Positions 1 through 9,235 are shown, numbered from the stretch's first letter. The stretch is DNA of 37,298 nt from Bradyrhizobium canariense (GCF_019402665.1 NZ_VSST01000057.1:1-37298), one strand, 5' to 3'. Notes: generated by a model from the letters alone, not told the origin. Translations and numbers: made by a program.

Positions 1-77
1 CGTCCACAGATGAGTACACGCCCTGGCAGGGATGCGAACGCCCGCGTGAACGGCGGCCATCTCGCAAAGGAATGGCC

Positions 78-848
78 CTACTCCACCTTCGCAGGCTGGG
101 GCTGGAGCGCCGAGGCGTTGGCAATACGCGCGGCATTCGCCATGCCCGCCAGCGCCGCTGCCTTCTTCGAATCGGGCGCCGAGCCGGGCTGCACCACGCC
201 GGCCGACATGATCAGCGTCGCGGCGTCCTCGGTGCTCATGTCGACCTCGACGATCTTGCTCTTGGGCACGTAGAAGAAGAAGCCCGTCGTCGGGTTAGGC
301 GAGCAAGGCAGGAACACCGAGACGTGCTCCTCCTGACCCGGCAGGCTGCGGGAGACGTCCTCGTTCGGCGCTTGCGAGATCAGCACGATCGACCACATGC
401 CCGGCGAGGGAAACTCGACCAGGCCGACCTTGCGGAAGCTCGAGCCCTTGCCCGAGAACAGCGTCTCGAACACCTGCTTCAGGCCGCGGTAGATGGCGCG
501 CACCGCCGGAATGCGGCCGAGGAAGGTCTCGCCGACATCGACCAGTGTCCGGCCGATCAGATTGGCGGCGAGGAAGCCGACCAGCGTCAACGTGAAAAAT
601 GCGACGATCAGCCCCCAGCCGGGAATGACGTACGGCATGTAGGTTTCAGGCCGATAGGCCAGCGGCACGAACGGTCGCACCACGCCATCAACCCAGGTGA
701 CGAACCACCAAACCAGATAAAAGGTGATCGCAACCGGTCCCGTCACCACGAGACCGGTGAGGAAATAATTGCGGAAGCGGCCTATCAGGCCTGTATGCGG
801 CTCCGGCACGGGATCAAGAGGCGCTGGCGCGTCGTCACGGGGGTTCAT
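78..848 (-). CDS. DUF502 family membrane protein
   Basis: This 256-residue inner-membrane protein belongs to the DUF502 family, whose biochemical role is not established. Two membrane segments are visible, at about residues 28-52 and 76-100. They are followed by the family signature PAVRAIYRGLKQV (about 114-126) and a soluble beta-rich domain with the usual LVEFPSPGMW and GFFFYVPKSKI stretches. The length is normal for the family. The ATG at 848 opens straight into a short polar N-terminus. The gene lies 88 bp downstream of glmS on the same strand, so co-transcription is possible. The family call is firm from these motifs; no function is inferred. Confidence 0.9.
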   Translation of the reverse strand: MNPRDDAPAPLDPVPEPHTGLIGRFRNYFLTGLVVTGPVAITFYLVWWFVTWVDGVVRPFVPLAYRPETYMPYVIPGWGLIVAFFTLTLVGFLAANLIGRTLVDVGETFLGRIPAVRAIYRGLKQVFETLFSGKGSSFRKVGLVEFPSPGMWSIVLISQAPNEDVSRSLPGQEEHVSVFLPCSPNPTTGFFFYVPKSKIVEVDMSTEDAATLIMSAGVVQPGSAPDSKKAAALAGMANAARIANASALQPQPAKVE

Positions 849-936
849 TCGGGTTCCAGGTCGGTCGCTTCGTTCAAGCTAGGTTCTTCTAGCAGGTTTT
901 GGAAGACCACGAAGCGTTCCGGCCCGACCCTTCTGC

Positions 937-2763
937 CTATTCCACGGTCACGGATTTCGCGAGATTGCGCGGCTGGTCGACGTCGGTCCCCATGATGACC
1001 GCCGTATGATAGGCGAGCAGCTGAACGGGGACGGCATAGACCATCGGCGTGAACGCCGCCGCCATATCAGGCATGACGATCGTGACGAGGGACTCGACGG
1101 TCGCCTCCGCCGCGCCTTTTGCGTCGGTCATCAGGATGATCTTGCCGCCGCGGGCGGCGACCTCCTGCATGTTGGAAACAGTCTTTTCGAACACCCGGTC
1201 GTAGGGCGCGATGACCACGACCGGCATGGTCTCGTCGATCAACGCGATCGGGCCGTGCTTGAGCTCGCCGGCGGCATAGCCCTCGGCGTGGATGTAGGAG
1301 ATCTCCTTCAGCTTCAGCGCGCCTTCGAGCGCGAGCGGGAAGCTGGTGCCGCGACCGAGATAGAGCACGTCACGCGATTTCGCGATCTCGCGCGCGAGCT
1401 TCTCGATCTGGAGCTCGGTGGTCAGCGCATCCGACATCAAACGCGGGACCTCGACGAGCCCGTGGACGAGCTTGGTCTCGTCCTCGTCGGACAGTTCGCC
1501 GCGGGCCTTGCCGGCCGCGATCGCAAGATTTGCCAGCACCATGAGCTGGCAGGTGAAGGCCTTGGTCGAGGCGACGCCGATCTCGGGGCCGGCCAGCGTT
1601 GGCAGCACGGTTTCGCTCTCGCGCGCGATCGTCGAGGTCGGCACGTTGACGACGGCCACCGTGTGCACGCCTTCGGCCTTGGCGTAGCGCAGCGCGGCCA
1701 GGGTGTCGGCGGTTTCGCCCGACTGCGAAATGAAGATGGCGAGATCTCCCTTGCGCAACGGCGCCTCGCGGTAGCGGAATTCGGAGGCGACATCGACCTC
1801 GACCGGCACGCGCGCGAAACGCTCGAACCAGTATTTTGCGACGAACCCGGCGTAGCTCGCGGTGCCGCAGGCCGTGATGTTGATGCGCTGGATGTTCTTG
1901 AAGTCGAACGGCAGCTTGACCGGCAGGGAGACCCGCTCGGTCGCCATGTCGACATAGCGTGCCAGCGTGTGGCCGACCACTTCCGGCTGCTCGTGGATCT
2001 CCTTGGCCATGAAGTGGCGGTAATTGGCCTTGTCGACCAGCGAGGTCGAGGCGGCGTGCTTGGTCTTCTCGCGCTGGACGGCGTGGCCGTCCTTGTCGAA
2101 GATCGCAGCGCTCGTATGGGTCAGCACGACCCAGTCGCCGTCCTCGAGATAGCTGATCGTGTCGGTGAACGGCCCAAGCGCGATGGCGTCGGAGCCGAGA
2201 TACATCTCGCCGTCACCATAGCCGATCGCGAGCGGCGGACCGTTGCGGGCGCCGATCATCAAATCGTCCTCGCCGGCGAAGATGAAGCCGAGCGCGAACG
2301 CGCCGCGCAGACGCGCCAGCGTCAATTTCACCGCTTCCACCGGCTTGTTGCCGCGCGTGAGCAGATCGTCGACGAGATGCAGCACGATCTCGGTGTCGGT
2401 CTGGGTGTGGAACACCGTGCCTTTCGTCTCGAGCTCCTCGCGCAGCTCGCGGAAATTCTCGATGATGCCGTTGTGAACGACGGCGACACGCTCGGTCGCA
2501 TGCGGATGGGCATTGTTGACGGTCGGCTTGCCGTGGGTGGCCCAGCGGGTGTGACCGATTCCGGTCGTGCCCTTGAGCGGCTCGGCTTCCAGCCGCTTCT
2601 CCAGATTCTTCAGCTTGCCCTCGGCGCGGCGGCGCTCGAGATGCTTGCCTTCGAGCGTGGCGACGCCTGCGGAATCATAGCCGCGATATTCAAGACGTTT
2701 GAGCGAATCCACCAATTGCTCTGCAACCGGCTCGCGCCCGAGAATGCCGACAATCCCGCACAT
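937..2763 (-). CDS. glmS: Glutamine--fructose-6-phosphate aminotransferase (isomerizing)
   Basis: GlmS converts fructose-6-phosphate and glutamine to glucosamine-6-phosphate, the first committed step to UDP-GlcNAc. The open frame extends 29 codons further upstream, but the ATG at 2763 is chosen because it gives MCGIVGI: Cys2 becomes the N-terminal nucleophile after Met removal. GGGGGAT lies upstream of it as a ribosome site. The class II glutaminase domain shows GHTRWATHG (70-78) and HNGIIENF (97-104). Two SIS domains fill the C-terminal half, and the protein ends in the conserved PRNLAKSVTVE. The 608-residue length matches the family. It lies about 440 bp downstream of glmU on the same strand. 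No glmS ribozyme was recognised upstream. Confidence 0.97.
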   Translation of the reverse strand: MCGIVGILGREPVAEQLVDSLKRLEYRGYDSAGVATLEGKHLERRRAEGKLKNLEKRLEAEPLKGTTGIGHTRWATHGKPTVNNAHPHATERVAVVHNGIIENFRELREELETKGTVFHTQTDTEIVLHLVDDLLTRGNKPVEAVKLTLARLRGAFALGFIFAGEDDLMIGARNGPPLAIGYGDGEMYLGSDAIALGPFTDTISYLEDGDWVVLTHTSAAIFDKDGHAVQREKTKHAASTSLVDKANYRHFMAKEIHEQPEVVGHTLARYVDMATERVSLPVKLPFDFKNIQRINITACGTASYAGFVAKYWFERFARVPVEVDVASEFRYREAPLRKGDLAIFISQSGETADTLAALRYAKAEGVHTVAVVNVPTSTIARESETVLPTLAGPEIGVASTKAFTCQLMVLANLAIAAGKARGELSDEDETKLVHGLVEVPRLMSDALTTELQIEKLAREIAKSRDVLYLGRGTSFPLALEGALKLKEISYIHAEGYAAGELKHGPIALIDETMPVVVIAPYDRVFEKTVSNMQEVAARGGKIILMTDAKGAAEATVESLVTIVMPDMAAAFTPMVYAVPVQLLAYHTAVIMGTDVDQPRNLAKSVTVE

Positions 2764-2982
2764 GCGGATCAATATCCCCCAAATCGTCGAAAAATCGCCT
2801 AAACGACGCGCTCGGTTTTTAGCGAAGTTCCTAAGGAACCAGATACTCAATAATTATTGCTGATTGAGACAGCACCGACGGCAACGAGCCTCGCCTGCGT
2901 CGAACTGGCTGGGCCTTAAACCGCGCGCGTTAACTAGTTGTCAACGAATTTGGCCAACCCTTGCGTACCAGGGAGACAGGCC

Positions 2983-3201
2983 ATGAAAGGCTCATCCGAC
3001 CGCAAAAGTCGGTCATCGATGTCGGTGCGCGCCAGCGAGACCACCGGCACGCACCTTGCGCACTGGCCGCCGCCCCAGCGCGGCAAGGAAAGCAAGCCCG
3101 TCATCATCAAGCACGTCGCCGGCGAGCCGGCAAAGCGTGCCAAGCCGCGCGGCTGGCGCCTGACGCGGGCGATCTTCTCGGAATTTGCCGACGACGAATA
3201 G
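2983..3201 (+). CDS. Small basic hypothetical protein
   Basis: This is a 72-residue basic protein of unknown function that I do not recognise as a named family. The ATG at 2983 is preferred over an in-frame one at 2938 because GGGAG lies about 8 bases upstream. The middle is rich in Lys, Arg and Pro, and the protein ends RAIFSEFADDE. No membrane segment or signal peptide is seen. It lies on the plus strand between glmU and glmS, both on the minus strand, so it would be antisense to any glmU-glmS read-through transcript. The composition and ribosome site support a real gene, but a conservation check is missing. Confidence 0.6.
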   Translation: MKGSSDRKSRSSMSVRASETTGTHLAHWPPPQRGKESKPVIIKHVAGEPAKRAKPRGWRLTRAIFSEFADDE

Positions 3202-3207
3202 CGGCGC

Positions 3208-4563
3208 TCATTTCGCCGGCTTGTTCCCTCGCGTCTTCATCTCGCGATAGCGCGCCGCACCACCTTCGCGGATGGTCTGCGGACTGCGCTCCAGCGCCAT
3301 GGCGTCATCAGGCACGTCGCGCGTGATCACCGAGCCCGAGCCGATATAGGCGCCGTTGCCGATGGTCACCGGCGCGACCAGCGAGGAGTTGGTGCCGACG
3401 AAGGCGCCCTGCCCGATGATCGTCTTGTGCTTCTTGAAGCCGTCGTAGTTGCAGGTGATGGTGCCGGCGCCGATGTTGGAATTGGCGCCGATGGTGGCGT
3501 CGCCGATGTAGGAGAGATGGTTGACCTTGACGCCGGCCTCCAGCGTCGCGGCCTTGGTCTCCACGAAATTGCCGATGCGCGCGCCGTCGCCGAGCGAGGT
3601 GCCGGGCCGCAGCCGCGCATAGGGGCCGATGGAGACCTTCTTGCCGAGCGTGGTCTCGACGATGTGCGAGAAGGAATGGACCACCGTGCCGTCGCCGATC
3701 GAAACGCCGGGCCCGATCACCACGAAGGGTTCGATCGTCACGTCCTTGCCGAACACGGTATCCGCGGCGAGATAGACGGTTTCGGGCGCGATCAGCGTGA
3801 CGCCGGCCTCCATAGCCGCTTTCCGCAACCGCGCCTGCATCACGCTTTCGGCCTCGGCGAGCTGCGCCTTGGTGTTGATGCCGCGCACTTCGTCCTCGCT
3901 GGTTTCGATCACCACGGCATCCCATCCCTGTTCGCTGACAATGCCGACCACATCGGTCAGATAATATTCGCCCTTGGAGTTCGCATTGCCGATCTTGTCG
4001 AGGATGGCGAGCGCGCGGCGGCCGTCGATCGCCATGACCCCGGCATTGCAGAGGTCGATCCTGCGCTCCTCGGCGCTGGCATCGGCCTGCTCGCGGATCG
4101 CGACCAGGCGGTCGCCCTCGACGATGAAGCGGCCATAGCCGGTGGGATCGGCGGCGCGGAAGCCGAGCGCCGCAATCGCCGCGCCTTTGGCCAGCGGCGC
4201 GCGCAGCCGCGCAAAGGTCTCGGCCGAGATCAGCGGCGTGTCGCCGAACGCAATCAGCAAATCATCCACGCCCCGCGCAATGGCATCGCGCGCCGCCAGC
4301 ACCGCATGTGCGGTGCCGAGCCGTTCCTGTTGCACGAAGGTGAGCGCGTCGGGGCGGATGCGCTTTGCTTCGTCCGCCACCGCCTGATGGTCGGGTCCGA
4401 TCACGACCGCGAGCGAGGTGCCGGTTCCCCTGGGCGCCGCGGCGAGCACGTGGGCGAGCAGGCTCTGGTGCGCGACCGGATGCAGCACTTTCGGCAGGTG
4501 TGAGCGCATACGCGTGCCTTCGCCGGCGGCGAGCACGATCGTGAGGCTGGAACGGGCGGTCAT
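3208..4563 (-). CDS. glmU: Bifunctional UDP-GlcNAc diphosphorylase / glucosamine-1-phosphate N-acetyltransferase
   Basis: GlmU acetylates glucosamine-1-phosphate and then uridylylates it, giving UDP-GlcNAc for peptidoglycan and lipid A. The N-terminal pyrophosphorylase domain shows LAAGEGTRMRSHLPKVLH (11-28), the nucleotide-binding loop with its catalytic Lys. The C-terminal half is a left-handed beta-helix of hexapeptide repeats with NFVETK and NYDGFKKHKT, typical of the acetyltransferase site. The ATG at 4563 gives 451 residues, the usual length; an in-frame codon nine positions upstream is less likely. glmS follows on the same strand, which fits a shared pathway, but the wide gap and the opposing small gene between them suggest glmS has its own promoter. 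Confidence 0.96.
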   Translation of the reverse strand: MTARSSLTIVLAAGEGTRMRSHLPKVLHPVAHQSLLAHVLAAAPRGTGTSLAVVIGPDHQAVADEAKRIRPDALTFVQQERLGTAHAVLAARDAIARGVDDLLIAFGDTPLISAETFARLRAPLAKGAAIAALGFRAADPTGYGRFIVEGDRLVAIREQADASAEERRIDLCNAGVMAIDGRRALAILDKIGNANSKGEYYLTDVVGIVSEQGWDAVVIETSEDEVRGINTKAQLAEAESVMQARLRKAAMEAGVTLIAPETVYLAADTVFGKDVTIEPFVVIGPGVSIGDGTVVHSFSHIVETTLGKKVSIGPYARLRPGTSLGDGARIGNFVETKAATLEAGVKVNHLSYIGDATIGANSNIGAGTITCNYDGFKKHKTIIGQGAFVGTNSSLVAPVTIGNGAYIGSGSVITRDVPDDAMALERSPQTIREGGAARYREMKTRGNKPAK

Positions 4564-4735
4564 CGAAATCCTGTCAATCGGCCGAATCAATCGGCGCCAG
4601 CGGCGACGGCCGCCCTCATGAGCTATCGCCTTGCTACCCCCGCAAACGCCCGGAGTTCAAGTGCGACACGCTTTTCCTGTTAATGTTCCCTGATTGATTC
4701 GGGGAAGCCGGACAGGGGTTGGGCACTTAACGTTC

Positions 4736-6091
4736 ATGGCAAAGGATTCCGACCCACTGGCGGATGCCTTCGGCGCCAAGGAGACCGGCGGGCTGTTCTC
4801 CGGACTTGTGGCCGAGGAGAGTTCGTTCGATCGCGGCATGATGTGGCGGCTGGGCTCATGGGGCGTGGCGGCCGTCGGCGCCGTGGTGATTGCCGTGTTC
4901 GCCAACCAGGCCCAGCTCGGCTGGCGGCGCGACCAGGTCGCGTCCGCCGATCTCGCGCGCCAGGCCGACCGGCTCCAGATCCTGACCAAGGAGAGCCAGA
5001 ACGAGGCCCGCCGGCTCGCCTCCGCCATCGAGACGCTGAACACCGATCGCGACCGGCTCTATTCGCGCGTCACCGTGCTGGAGCAAGGGCTCGATTCCGT
5101 CACCGGCGCCATCGCCAAGCAGACGACAACGCCGCCGCAGGCATCCGTCGCGAAGCCGCAGGACGCGCCAGCTTTGATCGGGCCGCCGGCGCCCGGCATC
5201 GCGCCGGTCGCCTCGACACCAGCTCCGGCCAACGACAAGCCGCGCACCGAGGCCGCAAGGGAGCCGTCGAGCCCGGCGCCACAGAGCGCAGCGGCGGCCT
5301 CGCTGGTCGCGCAGTTGCCGGCGACAAATTCGGCACTGCCGATGCTTCCGTTGGTCCCGTCCAAATCGATCATGGCGCCGCCCGATCCGGCCGCCCCGAA
5401 ACTGGTTCAGCCCGAATCCACTGAGAAGACCACTGAGAAGATCGCTGAGAAGGCTGCCGAGAAGAAGCCCGATCCGGCGCCCGCGCCCATCGAAGTCGCC
5501 GCTGCACCCACCAAGCCGCCGGAGGCTGCCGAAAGCGAGGCTCCCGCGATCGCGGTCCAGCAGACGCGCTTTGCGATTGATCTCGGTGGCGCCAACTCGC
5601 TCGACGGACTGCGCGCTCTGTGGCGCGGGCTCACCAAATCCAATCCCGAGATCGCAGCGCTGCGGCCGATCATCATGATCAAGGAAGGCAACACCGGCCT
5701 CGGCATGCAGCTCCGCCTCGGTGCCGGCCCGCTGATCAATGCAGCGGCTGCGGCAAAACTCTGCGCCGGCCTCGCCGAGAACGACCGCCACTGCGAGACC
5801 ACCGTGTTCGACGGCCAGCGGCTGTCGATGCGCGGCGGCCAGGAAAAACAAGAGAAGACTCAGGATCGAGTTCAGGAGAAGAACTCCGACAAGACCCAGG
5901 ACTCGGTGCCGCAAGCCGAGACCGCGCCCGCGCCCGCCGCCAAGCCCGACAAGCATCGCCGCAGCTATTCCTCGAAACGCTCGTCGAAGCGCGAGGAACC
6001 CGCGCCTGCTCCTGCGGCGCCGCCGGCCGCACAGCCGAAGCCGGAGACGGCGTCGGCGGGATCGACGCTGTCGTCGTTCTTCAGAAGATAG
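4736..6091 (+). CDS. Membrane-anchored protein with SPOR-like C-terminal region
   Basis: This is a 451-residue envelope protein of unknown role. A cytoplasmic N-terminus of about 37 residues precedes one membrane helix (about 38-57). A probable coiled coil follows (about 65-115), then a long linker rich in Pro, Ala, Lys and Glu with repeated TEK and AEK units. A compact region at about 276-363 (FAIDLGGANSLDGLRALW to FDGQRLSM, with two Cys) resembles a divergent SPOR peptidoglycan-binding fold. A basic, Pro-rich tail ends SSFFRR. The architecture recalls FtsN-type septal proteins, but the SPOR assignment is inference from pattern. The ATG at 4736 is chosen over one 14 codons upstream because it gives a plausible start (MAKDSDPLADAFG). 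Confidence 0.75.
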   Translation: MAKDSDPLADAFGAKETGGLFSGLVAEESSFDRGMMWRLGSWGVAAVGAVVIAVFANQAQLGWRRDQVASADLARQADRLQILTKESQNEARRLASAIETLNTDRDRLYSRVTVLEQGLDSVTGAIAKQTTTPPQASVAKPQDAPALIGPPAPGIAPVASTPAPANDKPRTEAAREPSSPAPQSAAAASLVAQLPATNSALPMLPLVPSKSIMAPPDPAAPKLVQPESTEKTTEKIAEKAAEKKPDPAPAPIEVAAAPTKPPEAAESEAPAIAVQQTRFAIDLGGANSLDGLRALWRGLTKSNPEIAALRPIIMIKEGNTGLGMQLRLGAGPLINAAAAAKLCAGLAENDRHCETTVFDGQRLSMRGGQEKQEKTQDRVQEKNSDKTQDSVPQAETAPAPAAKPDKHRRSYSSKRSSKREEPAPAPAAPPAAQPKPETASAGSTLSSFFRR

Positions 6092-6201
6092 CTTACCTCG
6101 CGGCAATTCATCAGCTCAATGGGTGACGGATCTCACGCAGGGCGCGAGAAACTTGCGCCTTCCCTGTTGCCCGTCCGCGCCATCCCGACCATATTGCCGC
6201 C

Positions 6202-6582
6202 ATGACAAAAAAGCCCTTCCGCCTCACGCCCTACCAGGTGCAGTTCCTGATCGTCGTCGGCTTCGCATCCGTCGGCTATGCGCTCTATCTGCGCTACCTC
6301 GGAATCGAAAACTCGCAGGTCGGTCTCGCCTGCGACGCCGGGCTTCAGACCCTGATCTGCAAGGCGCGCTCGGTCTCGACCGTGCTGTTCAAGAATTCGG
6401 TATTCGGCATCGTCGCGCTGGTGGTGGCCACGCTGAACCTGATGCGGCCGTCGATCGTGCTGCTCACCGTCGGCATCATCGCCGCCGGTCTCGGCATCGT
6501 GCTCTACAATGTCGTGCTGTCGGGCCTGGCGATCGGCCTGTTCATTCTTGGATTTGCTCGGCCCGCGCCCGCCACAGCGTGA
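6202..6582 (+). CDS. Small integral membrane protein
   Basis: This 126-residue protein has about four membrane helices: near 14-32, 65-80, and two in the hydrophobic C-terminal stretch 83-120. Two cysteines (C44 and C53) flank the first loop, a layout reminiscent of VKOR or DsbB proteins. There is no CXXC redox motif, so I do not call it an oxidoreductase. Its 3' end overlaps the 3' end of the convergent ndvC by 41 bp. Function is unknown. The regular hydrophobic periodicity supports a real gene. Confidence 0.7.
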   Translation: MTKKPFRLTPYQVQFLIVVGFASVGYALYLRYLGIENSQVGLACDAGLQTLICKARSVSTVLFKNSVFGIVALVVATLNLMRPSIVLLTVGIIAAGLGIVLYNVVLSGLAIGLFILGFARPAPATA

Positions 6583-8158
6583 GCGCGAACAAGAGATACA
6601 TCGCGCAGGTCCACAGCGACTGCCAATTGTCGCGGCCCTCGTTGAAGAGCACATAGGCCGCCGACAGCGTCAGCACGCCGGCGAAGACCGATTCCGCGAT
6701 CGGACGCTGGCCAATCTGCGGCCGGTTCAGCATCAACAGCGCGAACGGCACCACCGCCATCGTCAGCGAGGCGTAGGGGAAGTCGTGGTAGCGCGGGTCG
6801 AACACGAAGCCGAGCGCGGTCTGCGCCGCGATCACCGCGGCCACCGCCAGCGTCAGACCCAGCACGGCGGTGAGCTTCGACCATTTCCGGCCCTCGCGCG
6901 GACCGAGCAGATCGAGGAAGGTCGGAAGGCTGCGGCCGATCACCATCGCCTGCGCGCAGAAGATCGGCGACAGGATGCCGGCCGCGAGCAGCGTGCCCCA
7001 GAGCAGCCAGCCGCCGATGCCGTAGCTCTCGTAGTACATCTTGTCGGCGCCGATCCCGAGCAGGATGCCTGCCGAGGTCGCCGAGATCGCCACACCGAGC
7101 CAAGCCGAGAAACGCGGCGTCCAGGGCCTGCGCCGCAACGTCAGGCCGGCCACCGCGAACACCAGCACGCAGAGGCCCATGCCGGCGCCCATGTACCATT
7201 TCCAGTAAGGGAAATTGCTGATCGGCTGGCCCGGCGGATATTTCAGGTTCCGGCGCACCGAGTCATAGAGGCCCCAATAGCCGCCGACGGTGCCTTCCAG
7301 CTTGCGCTTCCAAGGCTGGTCGTAGGACTCGATCAGATTGACGCGGAATTTCTGCGCTTTCGCCAGACTCAGGATCTCGGAGACGACGCGCGCCTGGTTG
7401 GTGCGCGAAGGCAGCGCGCCCTCGCGCATGCGCCCTTCGCTCGGCCAGCCGGTTTCACCGATCAGGATCTCCTTGCCGGGAAATGCGACCGCCATGCGCT
7501 CGCGGATCTGTTCGACATGGGAGGCGGCAAACTTCGCCTTGACCGGGAAGTCCTCCCAATAGGGAAGGATGTGGATCGTGACGAAGTCGACGGCGTCATA
7601 GATCTCGCGATTCCTGAGCCAGAACTCCCAGACATCGGCATAGGTGACGGGCACGCTGACCTGCGCCTTCACCGAGCGGATGATGGAGACGAGGTCCGCG
7701 GTCGTCATCTCGCCGCGCAGCAGCACTTCGTTGCCGACGATGATGCTGGTGATGGTTCCGGGGAAATCCTTGGAAAGGCGAATGGCGAGCGCGGCCTGCT
7801 CGAAATTCTTGGTGCGGTTGCTGGAGAGCCAGATCCCCTGGAGCACTTTCAGTCCACCGATCCGGGCCGCGATCGCCGGCACCTGGTCGAGCCCGTTCTC
7901 CATCGAATAGGTGCGGACGCAGTCGGTGATCTCCTTGAGCTGGCGCAGGTCCTGCTCAATCTGGTCGGCCTCGATATGGGTCCACGCGTTCAGCGGCGAC
8001 TGCTCGCCGCGGAACGGCGCGTAGGAGACGCACTGGACCTTGTCGGCGGGATCGATCGGGGCGCGCGCGAGCGAGATCGGCGTGGCAAGCCACCACCACA
8101 CGGCAGCGATCGCACCCAGTGAAACGAGCAGAAGCGCCAGTGGCGTACGAAGAGAAAT
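6542..8158 (-). CDS. ndvC: GH17-family beta-glucan transferase, NdvC-type
   Basis: NdvC of Bradyrhizobium is known to be needed for the beta-(1,6) linkages of periplasmic cyclic beta-(1,3)(1,6)-glucan. The sequence is a GH17 domain with the two catalytic glutamates in IVGNEVLLRG and LIGETGWPSEG (about residues 144 and 235 from the start used here), followed by several membrane helices. The first standard start codon is GTG at 8101, which would begin inside the N-terminal hydrophobic segment. Upstream in frame, an ATT at 8158 preceded by GGAGG with nine bases between gives MSLRTPLALLLVSLGAIAAV, a normal signal anchor of 538 residues in total. I therefore favour an ATT start, while 6542-8101 remains the conservative call. 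The gene is divergent from the ndvD-like gene and ndvB. Confidence 0.85.
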   Translation of the reverse strand: MSLRTPLALLLVSLGAIAAVWWWLATPISLARAPIDPADKVQCVSYAPFRGEQSPLNAWTHIEADQIEQDLRQLKEITDCVRTYSMENGLDQVPAIAARIGGLKVLQGIWLSSNRTKNFEQAALAIRLSKDFPGTITSIIVGNEVLLRGEMTTADLVSIIRSVKAQVSVPVTYADVWEFWLRNREIYDAVDFVTIHILPYWEDFPVKAKFAASHVEQIRERMAVAFPGKEILIGETGWPSEGRMREGALPSRTNQARVVSEILSLAKAQKFRVNLIESYDQPWKRKLEGTVGGYWGLYDSVRRNLKYPPGQPISNFPYWKWYMGAGMGLCVLVFAVAGLTLRRRPWTPRFSAWLGVAISATSAGILLGIGADKMYYESYGIGGWLLWGTLLAAGILSPIFCAQAMVIGRSLPTFLDLLGPREGRKWSKLTAVLGLTLAVAAVIAAQTALGFVFDPRYHDFPYASLTMAVVPFALLMLNRPQIGQRPIAESVFAGVLTLSAAYVLFNEGRDNWQSLWTCAMYLLFALTLWRARAEQIQE

Positions 8159-8431
8159 CGGTTCCGTCCTCCGCGAAGGGCAGTCGATTACCTGCTAGCA
8201 CGCCGTCTGCCAAGGGGGTGACTCCGTTATGGATACATCCCTCCCCTGAGGAATTTACCTGCGGCCGTTCGACCGAGGCCTAGGATCGTGACTTTGCTGG
8301 ACAAAATTCCAGATTCAGGCCATGGACTCGGGAGGACTTTTCCGCCGCATTGGAGACCCATTTGGACGCCATCACGCAGGCGCGTCCGCGAAGGTCCTGA
8401 CGCGGACGGTCAGTGATATATTGGGGAATTC

Positions 8432-9022
8432 ATGCGGCAACGGGTGTTCGAGTTACGAAATGCGGTCCTGCGGCAGCTCGCCGCCACCTTGGCCGTTTCT
8501 TCCCTTGTCATCCTGATGGGTATCGGCGCGGCCTCCGCCCAGAGCGGCACGCCCGCCCCCGACCAGAGCAAGGCAGCCGCCCAGCCCGCCGACGCGGCCA
8601 AGGATGCCGCCCAGAACCAGCGCCGCACCGACGAGTTCGCCGAAGCAGCCCAAGTCATCAGCGGCCCGGCCGGCAACCCCGAATGCGTCTGGCTCGGCCG
8701 GCGCGTGGTGCGGCTGATGTGGCGGGATGACCTCGATACCGCATTCCGCCATCTCGACTTGTACGACCGCTTCGGCTGCCCCGGCGGCCATATCCAGGCC
8801 GCGTTCCGCTGCCTGACCCGCTTCGGCGGCCAGATCGATCCCAAAGTCGCCGAGACCCTGGACAGCCGTGTGCACGCTTGCTGGATCAACCCGGCGTCGC
8901 AGCCGCAGCAGGCGGCGGCCGCAGCCTCCCAGCCGGCCGCGCCGGCATCGGGCAATGCGCAGCCGCAGCCGGCCGCGAGCCCCTCGCCGGCGGCAAGCCC
9001 GTCACCGGCGCCCCCGAAATAG
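8432..9022 (+). CDS. Secreted beta-glucan biosynthesis-associated protein (NdvD-like)
   Basis: This 196-residue exported protein has a signal peptide at about residues 12-36 (hydrophobic core, ending ASAQ). A central conserved-looking domain carries four Cys (PECVWLGRR, RFGCPGGH, AFRCLTRF, HACWINP), which could form two disulfides in the periplasm. An Ala/Pro/Gln-rich tail follows. The ATG at 8432 has GGGGAA about 7 bases upstream. It sits between ndvC and ndvB, the position from which a third ndv gene, ndvD, has been described in Bradyrhizobium. The link to NdvD is by context and recall, not by a distinctive motif, so no symbol is assigned. Confidence 0.7.
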   Translation: MRQRVFELRNAVLRQLAATLAVSSLVILMGIGAASAQSGTPAPDQSKAAAQPADAAKDAAQNQRRTDEFAEAAQVISGPAGNPECVWLGRRVVRLMWRDDLDTAFRHLDLYDRFGCPGGHIQAAFRCLTRFGGQIDPKVAETLDSRVHACWINPASQPQQAAAAASQPAAPASGNAQPQPAASPSPAASPSPAPPK

Positions 9023-9101
9023 CCGCGATTGTTTCAGCCTCCGTTCAGGAACGATCGGCGATAGAGGCAATTGGCACTGCTGCGAATTTGAAATGTGCAT
9101 G

Positions 9102-9120
9102 CCCTCATACGGTCATGAGG
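9102..9120. promoter_or_regulatory. Short inverted repeat upstream of ndvB
   Basis: CCTCAT and ATGAGG are separated by six bases (ACGGTC), about 115 bp before the ndvB start. The symmetry suits a dimeric regulator, but nothing ties it to a known family. Confidence 0.25.
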
Positions 9121-9235
9121 CGATGACAGTTGTGAAACCGCGCGGCAGAGGTATGCTCCATTTGCCGCGGACTTGGTCGGATCTCGGGGTCGGATCCGCT
9201 TCCCTGCCCCCTCAGCCCCTTTTGGTTTAGCCGCG

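Noticed and set aside
1006..2802. A long open frame on the plus strand opposite glmS
   Set aside because: It mirrors the strongly coding minus strand. GC-rich codon bias leaves the antisense frame open, and its translation is Arg/Asp/Gly-rich with no motif.
2764..2850. glmS ribozyme or riboswitch before glmS
   Set aside because: The upstream region is short and shows no such core; glmS ribozymes are known from Gram-positive bacteria.
6202..6582. VKOR- or DsbB-type redox protein
   Set aside because: The helix count fits loosely and two Cys are present, but no CXXC pair exists.
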